A stretch of DNA of 64,000 nucleotides from Sneathia sanguinegens. Lineage in GTDB: Bacteria > Fusobacteriota > Fusobacteriia > Fusobacteriales > Leptotrichiaceae. Where the stretch lies: assembly GCF_042033325.1 (NCBI RefSeq), contig NZ_CP160095.1; one strand, written 5' to 3'. The position numbers and the translations under genes are program-made. Below, in pieces: positions 21,369 to 30,682 of this stretch (the first letter of the stretch is position 1; every line of letters starts with the position of its first letter). The notes below the pieces were generated by a model that saw only the letters and a list, made by a program, of their open reading frames with translations, had not been told where the DNA came from and made no database searches.

Positions 21369-22364
21369 CTATATCAATGCATAAGCATGAGTTATTGCTA
21401 ATACTATTATCCATATAATTATAGCAAATACAGATAAAACAGTATTTACTAATGAAATATCTGAAGCAAGTATAGCTTCTTTTTCAAATTTAATTGCATA
21501 AGCAACAGCAACAGTTGCAGGTGGTGTTGCAAGCATGATGATTATAGCAACAATTGCATCATATTGGAAAGTAATTCCAACGAAATTTAGAATTATTAAT
21601 AAAATTAAGAATAAAGCTGGGATTATAATTAATTTTATTGCACCATATACTAAAGTTTTTGTTTCTTTTAAAGCATCTTTTAAAGAAATATTAGCTAAAG
21701 TCATACCTATTGCAAGCCAAGCTAAAGGAGATGATAAACCACCTAAATACTTCAATGCAGCAAATATTGGTTTAGCAGTTTTATCTATTCTTGCAAAGGG
21801 TATTTCTTTTTGGAATATCCAAACAATAAGTCCCAAGAAAGTTGCTATTATTATAGGATTTAGAAAAATTTGTTTTAAATTTTTCTTTTCAAATTTTATA
21901 CCACTCATCATTATTAAACCGAATGAATATAAGAAAACTCTATAAGCAATATTGAAAATATTTGCATATAAAGTACCAGTATTACCAAGTAATCCATTGA
22001 TTATTGGTATACCGAAGAATGTTGTAGAACCAAAGGCTGTTAAAACTATCATAGTTTTTTTAGTATCACCATGGTAGTTTATATAAAATAAATAACCTAG
22101 TAGAATCAACAAAATGTATGCCACAAAACCAAATATTAAAACATTTATACCTGTAGTATAAGTTTCCTTTTTAATATCTTGCATAAAGGCTGTAAATGCT
22201 AAAGCTGGTAAAGCAGCTGATAATAAAATTGAACTTAGAACCTTTGCTCCATGTTCATTAACTAAATTTTTTCTTCTTAAGTAATATCCAAGAAGGATAA
22301 TAAATATTGTAGAAAAAATTGCTGATAAAAATTTAGTACTCAAAATTACACTTAGTTGTGTCAT
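21369..22364 (-). CDS. AEC family permease, copy 2
   Basis: 331 aa from the ATG at 22364, chosen for AAGGGGGG 7 nt upstream. The frame extends to 22421 without a ribosome site. It has the same topology as copy 1, with closely matching segments (ALPALAFTAFMQDIKKETYTTG, MSGIKFEKKNLKQIF, ATPPATVAVAYAIKF). It is first in the leftward permease-dehydrogenase-permease unit. Likely role: organic acid transport. Confidence 0.88.
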   Translation of the reverse strand: MTQLSVILSTKFLSAIFSTIFIILLGYYLRRKNLVNEHGAKVLSSILLSAALPALAFTAFMQDIKKETYTTGINVLIFGFVAYILLILLGYLFYINYHGDTKKTMIVLTAFGSTTFFGIPIINGLLGNTGTLYANIFNIAYRVFLYSFGLIMMSGIKFEKKNLKQIFLNPIIIATFLGLIVWIFQKEIPFARIDKTAKPIFAALKYLGGLSSPLAWLAIGMTLANISLKDALKETKTLVYGAIKLIIIPALFLILLIILNFVGITFQYDAIVAIIIMLATPPATVAVAYAIKFEKEAILASDISLVNTVLSVFAIIIWIIVLAITHAYALI

Positions 22365-22391
22365 CGTTGTCCCCCCTTTTTGAATAAATAA

Positions 22392-22421
22392 AGTATATAA
22401 TATATTGCATTCAAAAGTCAA
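22392..22421 (-). promoter_or_regulatory. Promoter of the permease-dehydrogenase-permease unit
   Basis: On the minus strand, TTGACT (22421-22416), an 18-nt spacer and TATACT (22397-22392), 28 nt before the start codon. Confidence 0.65.
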
Positions 22422-22452
22422 TTATTCTCTTTTTTTAACCATTAAAATATGA

Positions 22453-22458
22453 TATAAT
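22453..22458 (+). promoter_or_regulatory. -10 element of recA
   Basis: A perfect TATAAT lies 35 nt upstream of recA. The -35 is only a T-run (22430-22435, 17-nt spacing). No LexA-type palindrome was recognised. Confidence 0.5.
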
Positions 22459-22493
22459 TAGGTTGATATTTTGAACTTAGAGAAAGGACAAAT

Positions 22494-23579
22494 ATGGCAA
22501 AGAAAAAAGAAGAAAATGTAGAAAATATTTCTAAAGATCAATCAATAGCACTTGCTATGAAAGAGGTACTTAAAGTATTTGGAAATAAATCAATAATGCG
22601 ACTTGGAGAAAATAAGAGAATGAATGTGAGCTGTATTTCTACAGGAAGTATAAATTTGGATTTAGCCTTAGGTGTAGGAGGAGTTCCAAGAGGCCGTATA
22701 GTAGAGGTTTATGGAGCAGAATCATCAGGTAAAACAACTTTGGCCTTGAGTATTATAGCTGAAGCACAAAAAATAGGAGGTATAGCAGCATTTATTGATG
22801 CAGAACATGCACTAGACCCAGTATATGCAAAGGCCTTAGGAGTTAATATAGATGAATTACTAATATCTCAACCAGATAGTGGGGAACAAGCTCTAGAAAT
22901 AGCTGATTTGTTAGTTAGAAGTTCAACAGTAGATGTTGTAGTAGTAAATTCAGTTGCAGCTTTAGTTCCAAAAAATGAAATAGATGGAGATATGAGTGAT
23001 TTGCAAGTTGGGCTACAAGCCAGACTTATGTCAAAAGCCTTAAGAAAATTAACTAGCTCTATAGGAAAATCAAAAACTGTTCTTATATTTATAAATCAAA
23101 TAAGAGAAAAAATAGGGGGATTTAGCTTTATGCCTGGACCTCAAACAACTACATCAGGAGGAAGAGCTTTAAAATTTTTCTCAACTGTTCGTATGGAAGT
23201 TAAAAGAATTGGGCAAATTAAGCAAGGAGATGACCTTGTAGGTAATGAAGTTTTAGTTAAGGTTACTAAAAATAAGGTTGCACCACCATTTAGAGAAGCT
23301 AGATTTAGTATTATGTATGGAACAGGTATTTCAAAGATTGGAGAAATTATAGACTTAGCTATAAACTATAATATTTGTAAAAAAAGTGGGTCATGGTTTA
23401 GTTATGGTGATACAAAACTTGGTCAAGGTAAGGCAAATGTTGAAAAATTATTAAAGGAAAATGAAGAATTATTTGAAGAAATAAAAGCAAAAGTTTTAGA
23501 AAAAATCTCAGCTGAACCAACTAATAATTTTGGAGAAAAAATAGAAGAAAATGTTGATACAGAACTTAACGAAGAATAA
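22494..23579 (+). CDS. recA: Recombinase RecA
   Basis: 361 aa. Walker A GAESSGKTT (~78-86), AFIDAEHALDP, the Walker B segment VDVVVVNSVAALVPK, the L1 and L2 loop regions (GDMSDLQVGLQARLMSKALRK; INQIREKIGGFSFMPGPQTT) and a charged acidic C-terminus are all present. It catalyses strand exchange in recombination and repair and triggers LexA cleavage where LexA exists. Start ATG behind AAAGGAC. recX overlaps its 3' end. Confidence 0.98.
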   Translation: MAKKKEENVENISKDQSIALAMKEVLKVFGNKSIMRLGENKRMNVSCISTGSINLDLALGVGGVPRGRIVEVYGAESSGKTTLALSIIAEAQKIGGIAAFIDAEHALDPVYAKALGVNIDELLISQPDSGEQALEIADLLVRSSTVDVVVVNSVAALVPKNEIDGDMSDLQVGLQARLMSKALRKLTSSIGKSKTVLIFINQIREKIGGFSFMPGPQTTTSGGRALKFFSTVRMEVKRIGQIKQGDDLVGNEVLVKVTKNKVAPPFREARFSIMYGTGISKIGEIIDLAINYNICKKSGSWFSYGDTKLGQGKANVEKLLKENEELFEEIKAKVLEKISAEPTNNFGEKIEENVDTELNEE

Positions 23580-24102
23580 GTTATATCTACAAAATGATGA
23601 AATTATTGATGTTAGTCCTGATATAATACACGAGTATGGTTTGAAAATAGGGAAAGATATTAGTAATATTTATATAGATGTATTAAAAGCTTCAATCAAA
23701 CATAAAGCCTTATTTTATATTTATTTAAAAGCTAGAACAAAATATGAATTAATATGTAAATTAAAGGCAAAGTATAAACAGGTAGAATATATTGAAGAAG
23801 TAGTTGAAGAACTAGAAAAATTAGGATATATTGATGATGTTGATTATGCCTTATCATATATAATGACACATAGTAATAGTAAACAAAAAAATATATTTAA
23901 ATTAATGCAAAAAGGAATAAGTAGATCTAATATAGAGAGAGCTTATGAAGATGCACCTAATGAAATTGAAGATGACTTATTAGAAAAAGAAATAAAGAAA
24001 TTACAAAATAAGAATTTAGAGTTGGCACAGATAATAGTAAAATTAACAAGAAAAGGTTACGCATATTCCAAAATAAAAAAAATTATAGAAATAATAAAAT
24101 AA
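23551..24102 (+). CDS. recX: Regulatory protein RecX
   Basis: 183 aa, overlapping recA by 29 nt in another frame. It has the RecX three-helix repeat style: a leading beta segment (LYLQNDEIIDVSPDIIHEYGLKIGKD), then helices with LKARTKYELICKLKAKY, VVEELEKLGYIDDVDYALSYI and IKKLQNKNLELAQIIVKLTRKGYAYSKIKKII. RecX limits RecA filament growth. The start codon is uncertain, because no strong ribosome site stands before 23551 and translational coupling with recA is likely. A hairpin follows at 24105. Confidence 0.88.
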   Translation: MLIQNLTKNKLYLQNDEIIDVSPDIIHEYGLKIGKDISNIYIDVLKASIKHKALFYIYLKARTKYELICKLKAKYKQVEYIEEVVEELEKLGYIDDVDYALSYIMTHSNSKQKNIFKLMQKGISRSNIERAYEDAPNEIEDDLLEKEIKKLQNKNLELAQIIVKLTRKGYAYSKIKKIIEIIK

Positions 24103-24104
24103 CT

Positions 24105-24131
24105 ATGCACACTTTTTAAGTGTGCATTTTA
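24105..24131 (+). terminator. Terminator after recA-recX
   Basis: A 10-bp perfect stem (24105-24114 with 24118-24127) is followed by TTTT. The ribosome site of the next gene begins immediately after, so some read-through is likely. Confidence 0.7.
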
Positions 24132-24145
24132 AAAAAAGGAGATAT

Positions 24146-24730
24146 ATGAAAGAAATAATTTTAGCTACTAGTAATAAAGGGAAAGTGAAAGAATTTAATG
24201 AAATGGCTAATAAATATGGAGTTAACTTTGTAAGTATAACTATGCCTTCTGTTGTAGAAGATGGTTTAACTTTTGAAGAAAATTCATTAATAAAGGCAAA
24301 GGCTGTTAGAGAATTAAATAAAGATAAGGCTATAGTTTCTGATGATTCAGGGCTTTGTATAGATTGCCTTGATGGAAAACCAGGTATACATACAGCTAGA
24401 TATAGAAATGACCTTGAAACATATAAAGAAAGGGGTCAAGCTTTAATAGAAGAAGTTAATAAAAAAAATACAACAAGAACAGCTCATTTTGTTTGTGTTA
24501 TAACTTTATTAAAGACAAATGGTGAGTATATAACATTTAGAGGAGAAACCGAAGGAGAAATAGCAAAGGAAAGTATGGGTACTAAGGGACATGGTTATGA
24601 TCCAATTTTCTTTAGTTATGATTTGAATAAAACTTTTGGTATGGCAGATATAGAAGAAAAAGATAGGGTTAGTCATAGAGCAAGAGCTTTTCAAAAATTT
24701 ATACAATGGTTAAAAGAAAATGAGCTATGA
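24146..24730 (+). CDS. rdgB: XTP/dITP diphosphatase (RdgB/HAM1)
   Basis: 194 aa from the ATG at 24146, chosen for AAAGGAG just upstream. The frame opens earlier inside the terminator and is not used. Family motifs are ATSNKGKVKEF at the N-terminus, TFEENSLIKAKA, SDDSGLCIDCLDGKPGIHTARY, GHGYDPIF and FGMADIEEKDRVSHRARAF. It removes non-canonical purine nucleoside triphosphates from the pool. It overlaps recG by 11 nt. Confidence 0.96.
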   Translation: MKEIILATSNKGKVKEFNEMANKYGVNFVSITMPSVVEDGLTFEENSLIKAKAVRELNKDKAIVSDDSGLCIDCLDGKPGIHTARYRNDLETYKERGQALIEEVNKKNTTRTAHFVCVITLLKTNGEYITFRGETEGEIAKESMGTKGHGYDPIFFSYDLNKTFGMADIEEKDRVSHRARAFQKFIQWLKENEL

Positions 24731-26777
24731 TATATTATTTGAAGATATAAATAACCTTAAATTAAAAGGTTTAAATGCAAGTACACTAAAGGCATTAAAA
24801 AAATTAGAAATAGATAATTTGTATGATCTTTTTTATTATTTTCCAAAATATTATGAAAATAGTGCAGTGTATAAAAAAATAGCAGAAGTTAAAAATGAAG
24901 AGGTAGCTATTATAGAAGGTAAAGTAGTTAGTATTAATAAAAAATTTTTACCAGGCAAAAGAATAATGGTTACCATACAATTAATGGATCAAACAGGAAT
25001 TATAGATTTACTATGGTTTAATAATAGATATATTTATTCAAATATAAAATATGACGATAAAATTTTGGTAACAGGTAAAATAAAAAAATTTCCTAAATGT
25101 CAAATGATTAATCCAAGTTATAAAAAAGTATATAATGAAAATAATTTTAAGGAAGATTCACAATTAGAGCCAATTTATTCGTTGACTAAGGGAATAACAC
25201 AAAATAAGATAAGAACACTTATTAAAAATGCTATAGATAAATTTGGTAATTTATTACAGGAAAATATGCCCCTAGATTTTATATATAACAATAAAATAAT
25301 GTCAAGAATGACTTCAATATTGAATATTCATTTCCCAAGTAATGAAAAAGCATTAAAATTAGCTGTTAGAAGATTTACTTTTGAAGAAATAATGATACTT
25401 GAAATGGGTATTTTAGAAAAAAGATATATTGATAATAAGAAAAATATTAATAGATATAAATTGGAAGATACCAAAAATATAGTAAAAGAATATATAAAAT
25501 CTCTACCTTTTACCTTGACTAGTTCACAAAAAAAAGTCATTACTTCAATTTATAAGGAATTAAAAGAGGGCAAATATATTAATAGATTAATACAAGGGGA
25601 TGTTGGTTCAGGAAAGACTGTAGTCGTTCTTGTAATAATGCTATATATGGCTGAAAATAAGTACCAATCAGCTTTTTTAGCACCTACAGAAATTTTAGCC
25701 ACACAACATTACAATAATATTGTGACAAAATTTAAAAATTTTAATATAAGAGTAGAGCTTTTAACAAGTTCTGTTAAGGGCAAAAAAAGAGAAAAAATAT
25801 TAGAAGATATAAAAAATGGAAAAGTTGATATAGTTATTGGGACACATTCTTTGATTAATAAGGAAGTAGAATTTTTCAATTTGGGTTTATCTGTAATTGA
25901 TGAACAACATAAATTTGGTGTGGAACAAAGAAATGAATTAAGAAAAAGAGCAAAATTAGCCAATGTAATAGTTATGAGTGCAACACCTATACCTAGATCT
26001 TTAGCCTTGACAATATATGGAGATCTGGATGTTAGTATAATTAATGAAATGCCAAGTGGAAGAAAGAAAACTATTACTAAGTGGATAAAAACAGCTGAAG
26101 AAGAAAAGAAAATGTATTCCTTTATTAATGAAAAATTAATTAAGGGAGAACAAGTATATATTGTCGCTTATCTTATAGAAGATAGTACAAGTATTAATGC
26201 AAAATCAGCTTTTGCAACATATGAAGAAATAAAGGAAAAATTTCCTGATCAGAATATAGGCTTAATTCATGGAAAAATGTCTGCAAAGGAAAAAAATGAA
26301 ATAATGAATAAATTTATAACTAAAGAAATAAGTGTATTAGTATCTACGACTGTAATTGAAGTTGGTGTTGATGTTAGTAATGCTAATATTATAGTTATAA
26401 AGAATGCAGAAAGATTTGGTTTATCGACTTTACATCAATTAAGAGGTAGAGTTGGAAGAGGTGAAAAAAGAGGATATTGCTTTTTAGAATCTGAAAGTGA
26501 AAATGAAATATCAAAAAAGAGATTAGAAGTTTTAGAAAAAGAAATTGATGGTTTTAAAATAGCTGAAGAAGATTTAAAACTTAGAAATTCTGGAGAAATA
26601 TTCGGTGTTAGACAAAGTGGAATTTCTGATTTAGTTTTGTCGGATATAGTAAGAAATATTAAAGAAATAGAACAAGTTAAAGAATTTGTAAATTGCTATT
26701 TAGAAGAACATGAAGGTAAAATTGATAATAATTATTTAATAAAGGACATCGAAAATAAGCAAAGAATAGGAGACTAA
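24720..26777 (+). CDS. recG: ATP-dependent DNA helicase RecG
   Basis: 685 aa, normal length. The N-terminal wedge/OB domain (~60-150) is followed by the helicase core: Walker A IQGDVGSGKTVV (~295), APTEILATQHY, the DExx box VIDEQHKFGVEQR (DEQH), MSATPIPRSLALTIYGD, the motif VSTTVIEVGVDVSNA, and LHQLRGRVGRGEKRGYC. RecG remodels stalled forks and branched DNA. Start overlaps the end of rdgB without a clear ribosome site, which points to coupling. Confidence 0.97.
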   Translation: MSYDILFEDINNLKLKGLNASTLKALKKLEIDNLYDLFYYFPKYYENSAVYKKIAEVKNEEVAIIEGKVVSINKKFLPGKRIMVTIQLMDQTGIIDLLWFNNRYIYSNIKYDDKILVTGKIKKFPKCQMINPSYKKVYNENNFKEDSQLEPIYSLTKGITQNKIRTLIKNAIDKFGNLLQENMPLDFIYNNKIMSRMTSILNIHFPSNEKALKLAVRRFTFEEIMILEMGILEKRYIDNKKNINRYKLEDTKNIVKEYIKSLPFTLTSSQKKVITSIYKELKEGKYINRLIQGDVGSGKTVVVLVIMLYMAENKYQSAFLAPTEILATQHYNNIVTKFKNFNIRVELLTSSVKGKKREKILEDIKNGKVDIVIGTHSLINKEVEFFNLGLSVIDEQHKFGVEQRNELRKRAKLANVIVMSATPIPRSLALTIYGDLDVSIINEMPSGRKKTITKWIKTAEEEKKMYSFINEKLIKGEQVYIVAYLIEDSTSINAKSAFATYEEIKEKFPDQNIGLIHGKMSAKEKNEIMNKFITKEISVLVSTTVIEVGVDVSNANIIVIKNAERFGLSTLHQLRGRVGRGEKRGYCFLESESENEISKKRLEVLEKEIDGFKIAEEDLKLRNSGEIFGVRQSGISDLVLSDIVRNIKEIEQVKEFVNCYLEEHEGKIDNNYLIKDIENKQRIGD

Positions 26778-26780
26778 CAA

Positions 26781-27689
26781 ATGAGAAAAGGTATTGCAGA
26801 TATAGGATTATTATTAGTAGGATTGCTTTGGGGCTTAGGATTTATTGCAACCAAAATAGGCTTAAATGAGGGGATTAGCCCCATATATATGTTAGCACTT
26901 AGGTTTACAATAGCAAGTATATTCTTATTATTTATATTTCATGGTACAATAAAGAAAATAACAAAAAAAGATATAAGGAAAATGTTTTTAATATCTATTG
27001 TGATATTTTTTGCTTATGGATTTCAGATAGTTGGAAGTAAATATACAACGGCATCAAAGGCAGCTTTTTATACAGGACTTAATGTAATGTTTGTCCCATA
27101 TATATCGTGGATGTTAAATAGAAAAGCACCTGATGTATACACATATATTTCAACATTATTATGCCTAGTAGGGGTAGGCTTTATATCATATGTTCCTAAT
27201 CAAAATTTATTTACTTTGAATATGGGAGATATGCTGATAATAATTTCAGCTATTTTTTATGGGATACATATAGCTCTAACAGGTTTTTATTCAAAAAAAT
27301 ATACAGTAGAAAAAATGATATTAATACAAAATACTATAGCAGCATTACTTTTTTTAATAACCTTAGGCTTGTCTAGTGTAACAGGAATTGGCGGAGAAAA
27401 TGTAAGATTTTTGTCTGTAAATGAAATGCTAGCTGTTGCCTACATAGGATTAGTAACTACGGGTATTTGTTTATTCTTACAAGCCTTATTTCAAAGATAT
27501 ACTAGCTCAGTTAAAGCATCAATTTTTTTAGGAACTGAATCAGTGTTTGCCCCTTTATTTGCAAGCTTAATATTGAAGGAAGTTTTAACGAAAAATGTAA
27601 TAATTGGTGGAGTATTAATACTTATAGCAGTTGTTTTAACTGAAATGGAAATAATAATTAAAAATATAAAAAAAAGGAGGAAAAATTAA
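26781..27689 (+). CDS. EamA/DMT family transporter
   Basis: 302 aa with ten predicted membrane segments in two EamA halves (starts GLLLVGLLWGLGFIATKIG; second half MGDMLIIISAIFYGIHIALTG). The end is basic and cytosolic (KNIKKRRKN). These carriers export metabolites or amino acids; the substrate is unknown. It starts 3 nt after the recG stop with AGGAG upstream, so it belongs to the rdgB-recG transcript. The ribosome site of proS (AGGAGG) is encoded in its last codons. Confidence 0.88.
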   Translation: MRKGIADIGLLLVGLLWGLGFIATKIGLNEGISPIYMLALRFTIASIFLLFIFHGTIKKITKKDIRKMFLISIVIFFAYGFQIVGSKYTTASKAAFYTGLNVMFVPYISWMLNRKAPDVYTYISTLLCLVGVGFISYVPNQNLFTLNMGDMLIIISAIFYGIHIALTGFYSKKYTVEKMILIQNTIAALLFLITLGLSSVTGIGGENVRFLSVNEMLAVAYIGLVTTGICLFLQALFQRYTSSVKASIFLGTESVFAPLFASLILKEVLTKNVIIGGVLILIAVVLTEMEIIIKNIKKRRKN

Positions 27690-29397
27690 ATGAGAATTCT
27701 CAAAAACATTTATAAAAACATATAAGGAAAGCCCAAAAGAGGCAGAAGTAACTAGTCATAAATTAATGCTAAGAGCAGGTATGATAAAACAAGTTTCAAG
27801 AGGTAATTATACTTATTTGCCTTTAGGTTTGAGAGTTTTACAAAAAATTGAAAAAATAGTTAGAGAAGAAATGGAAAAATCAGGTGCTATTGAATTATTA
27901 ATGCCTATTATGCAACCTGCAGATTTATGGATGGAATCAGGAAGATGGTCAGCATATGGACCTGAACTTATGAGATTTAAGGATAGAAACCAAAGAGATT
28001 TTGTATTAGGGCCTACACATGAAGAAATAGTAACATATTTATTCAGAGAATTGGTAAAATCATATAAAGAATTACCTGTTAATTTTTATCAAATTCAAAC
28101 TAAGTTTAGAGATGAAATAAGACCTAGATTTGGACTTATGCGTGGTCGTGAATTTATTATGAAAGATGGATATAGTTTTCACTTAACAAAAGAAAGTTTG
28201 GATAAAGAATATCTTAATATGAAAAAAACATATTGTAATATTTTTACAAGATGTGGACTTAATTTTAGACCAGTTGAAGCAGATACTGGTTCTATAGGTG
28301 GAGCAGAAAGCCATGAATTTATGGTTTTAGCAAAAGCTGGGGAAGATGATATCCTATATTCTGATACAGCTGATTATGCAGCAAATGTAGAAAAGGCAAC
28401 AAGTAAAATAGATTTAATTATGCCAAAAGAAGAAGAAAAACAAAAAACTTTAGTTGAAACTGTTGATAAAACAAGCATTGATAGTTTGGCAACATATCTT
28501 AATATACCTAAGCAAAAAATAGTAAAATCTATACTATTTAAGGAAATTTGTGAAGATGATATAAAATACTATCTAGCTTTAATTAGGGGAGATTTGGATA
28601 TAAATGAAATTAAGGTTAAAAATGCCTTTAATTTAAATACTGAATTAGAATTAGTAACAGATGAAGAAATAGAAAAATTAGGACTTGTTAAGGGGTATAT
28701 TGGTGCATTAGAAGGTATCAATGAAAATATACAAATTGTAATGGATGAAAGTGTTAAATATTTATTTAATTTCGTTACAGGTGCAAATAAAGAAAATTAT
28801 CATTATATTAATGTTAATATTAAAGATTTAAAATATGATATTATTGCAGATATTAGACTAGCCAAAGCAGGAGATTTATCACCTAAAGGAGATGGAGTTT
28901 TAAAAATAGCAAGAGGTATAGAAGTAGGACATATATTTAAATTAGGAGATAAATATAGTAAAAAAATGAATGCTAAGGTATTAGATGAAAATGGTAAATT
29001 ACAAACAGTTATTATGGGTTGCTATGGAATAGGTGTTTCAAGAGTAGCAGCAGCTACTGTTGAACAAAATAATGATGAAAATGGAATTATTTGGCCAAGA
29101 AGTATAGCACCATATGAAATTGATTTAATTGCAACTAATATGAAAAATGAAAAAATAGTGGAAATTTCTGAAAAAATATATGAAAAATTAAAGGTTAATA
29201 AATTTGATGTAATTTATGATGATAGAAATGAAAAACCTGGCTTTAAATTTAAGGATGCAGATCTTATAGGTTTCCCAATAAAAATAATAGTTGGAAACAA
29301 AGCAGAAGAAGGTTTTGTTGAAATAAAATATAGAAAAAATTCAGAATCAAAATTAATAAAAATTGAAGATGTTCTTGAATACTGTAAAGAAAAATAA
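27690..29397 (+). CDS. proS: Prolyl-tRNA synthetase, with an apparent +1 frameshift at codon 3
   Basis: Reading from the ATG at 27690 (AGGAGG 8-9 nt upstream), the frame hits TAA after 11 codons. Skipping one A at about 27696 gives MRFSKTFIKTYKESPKEAEV and so on, which aligns with the normal ProRS N-terminus and joins the long frame at ATG 27766. The joined protein would be 568 aa, typical of bacterial ProRS with an editing insertion. Class II motifs are present: FYQIQTKFRDEIRPRFGLMR, the ADTGSIGGAESHEFM region, MGCYGIGVSRVAAA, and an anticodon-binding C-terminus. Without the first 25 residues, translation would start at 27766, which lacks a ribosome site. Explanations are a sequencing error, a real mutation, or recoding. 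Confidence 0.9.
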
Positions 29398-29405
29398 AAA
29401 AAAAG

Positions 29406-29434
29406 TTTGCATTTTTTGAAAAATAGGGTATACT
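29406..29434 (+). promoter_or_regulatory. Promoter of spoVG
   Basis: TTTGCA (29406-29411), a 17-nt spacer and TATACT (29429-29434), about 35 nt before the spoVG ATG. Confidence 0.65.
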
Positions 29435-29468
29435 TTACTAACAGATTATTTTAAAGTGAGGTACAGAA

Positions 29469-29738
29469 ATGACTATTACAGATGTAAGAATTAGAATTGT
29501 AAAGGGAACAGAAAGCGAATTGAAATTAAAGGCTTATGCAGATATTACTTTTGATGACTGCTTTGTGGTACATGGATTAAAATTAATTGATGGGCAAAAT
29601 GGATTATTTGTTGCAATGCCATCAAAGAAATTAAGCAATAATGAATTCAAGGATATAGTTCATCCTATACAACCAGAATTTAGAGCTCAAATTACTGAAG
29701 TAATTTTGAAAAAGTATGAAGAAGAAAAGAATAATTAA
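29469..29738 (+). CDS. spoVG: SpoVG family RNA/DNA-binding regulator
   Basis: 89 aa. It begins with the family signature MTITDVRIRIV and contains KAYADITFDDCFVVHGLKLIDG, FVAMPSKK and DIVHPIQPEFRAQI. SpoVG proteins bind nucleic acid and act as global regulators in many bacteria that do not sporulate, so this gene says nothing about sporulation. It is monocistronic, with its own promoter and two downstream hairpins. Confidence 0.95.
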   Translation: MTITDVRIRIVKGTESELKLKAYADITFDDCFVVHGLKLIDGQNGLFVAMPSKKLSNNEFKDIVHPIQPEFRAQITEVILKKYEEEKNN

Positions 29739-29741
29739 GAA

Positions 29742-29767
29742 AAAGAGCTATATTAATATAGCTCTTT
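29742..29767 (+). terminator. Hairpin after spoVG
   Basis: A 12-bp perfect stem (29742-29753 with 29756-29767) ends in TTT but lacks a long T-run, so it may be a weak terminator or an RNA-stabilising hairpin. Confidence 0.55.
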
Positions 29768-29818
29768 AATGAAAAAAAACATTTTATTAATTACTTATTA
29801 CTACAATGTAATTATATC

Positions 29819-29848
29819 AAGCTTATCTTAGAATAAGCTTATTTTTTT
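29819..29848 (+). terminator. Second terminator after spoVG
   Basis: An 8-bp stem (29819-29826 with 29833-29840) is followed by a run of seven T. The leftward TrmH gene ends at 29885, so it could also help on that side. Confidence 0.65.
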
Positions 29849-29884
29849 ATTATAAATGTCATATAAATTAATTAAATTTCTCTT

Positions 29885-30682
29885 TCATTTTTCAAGTTCT
29901 CTCATTTTATACAAAAATACAGCAGTAGCGACACTGACATTCAGTGAATTTACCTTATCTGATATTGGAATTATTACATTGTAATTGCAAAAATCTAGTA
30001 AAGTTTTAGAAACTCCACCACCTTCATTTCCAAAAATATATGCATTTTTATCTTTATTTAATTTACAATTTGTATATTCTATAGAATTTTTTGCTAAATT
30101 TGTAGCAAAACTAATATATGAATTTTTTTCTATAAATTCTTTTATTTCATCATAAGTTGCATAAATAATATTTAATTTAAAAATGCTCCCCATAGAAGCA
30201 CGAACAGCTTTTGGAGTGTAAACATCACAGCTACCTTTAGTTAATATTAAGTTTTCATAATTAAGTGCAACTAAGGTTCTAATTATTGTCCCAATATTTC
30301 CTGGATCTTGTACATCGTCTAATATAACAATATCACCCTTTATTTCATCAAGAGAAATTGTATTTTTTGAATGTATAAAAAGAATACCTTGACTATTTTC
30401 TTGACTAGAAATTTCTGAAAATAATTTATCATTAAGTATAGTTATTTTAATAAAGTTATCTAAATTATATTTTTTTTCAAAATAGTCAAATCTACTTTTT
30501 TGTATAATACAGTGTGAAGCAGTTTTGCACTCTTTTATGAATTTTTCGCCTTCAGCTATGAAAATATTATTCAAATCTCTATATTTTTTTTGACTTAATT
30601 TTTTTAATAATTTGTATTTTCTATTTTCTTTGCTTTCTATATACTCAATATTAGTCCATTTTTGTTCCAAGTTTTTTACCAC
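29885..30682 (-). CDS. TrmH/SpoU family RNA 2'-O-methyltransferase
   Basis: 265 aa. The N-terminal substrate-binding part (LSQKKYRDLNNIFIAEGEKFI) precedes the SPOUT domain with VILDDVQDPGNIGTIIRTLVAL (~120), the loop KAVRASMGSIFKLNI, and the knot IPISDKVNSLNVSVATAVFLY. Members methylate a ribose in rRNA or tRNA; which site is unknown. The frame starts at GTG 30682 inside the HIT gene. A TTG at 30670 has AGGTGG 8 nt upstream and may be the true start. It is last in a leftward overlapping run with MATE, rpiB and HIT genes. Confidence 0.9.
   Translation of the reverse strand: MVKNLEQKWTNIEYIESKENRKYKLLKKLSQKKYRDLNNIFIAEGEKFIKECKTASHCIIQKSRFDYFEKKYNLDNFIKITILNDKLFSEISSQENSQGILFIHSKNTISLDEIKGDIVILDDVQDPGNIGTIIRTLVALNYENLILTKGSCDVYTPKAVRASMGSIFKLNIIYATYDEIKEFIEKNSYISFATNLAKNSIEYTNCKLNKDKNAYIFGNEGGGVSKTLLDFCNYNVIIPISDKVNSLNVSVATAVFLYKMRELEK

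Noticed and set aside
21535..21945. Rightward open frame of 136 codons opposite the AEC permease
   Set aside because: It is antisense to a well-supported gene, has an unusual hydrophobic composition and lacks its own signals.
29469..29738. SpoVG as evidence for sporulation
   Set aside because: SpoVG occurs widely in non-sporulating bacteria, and no other sporulation gene is present.
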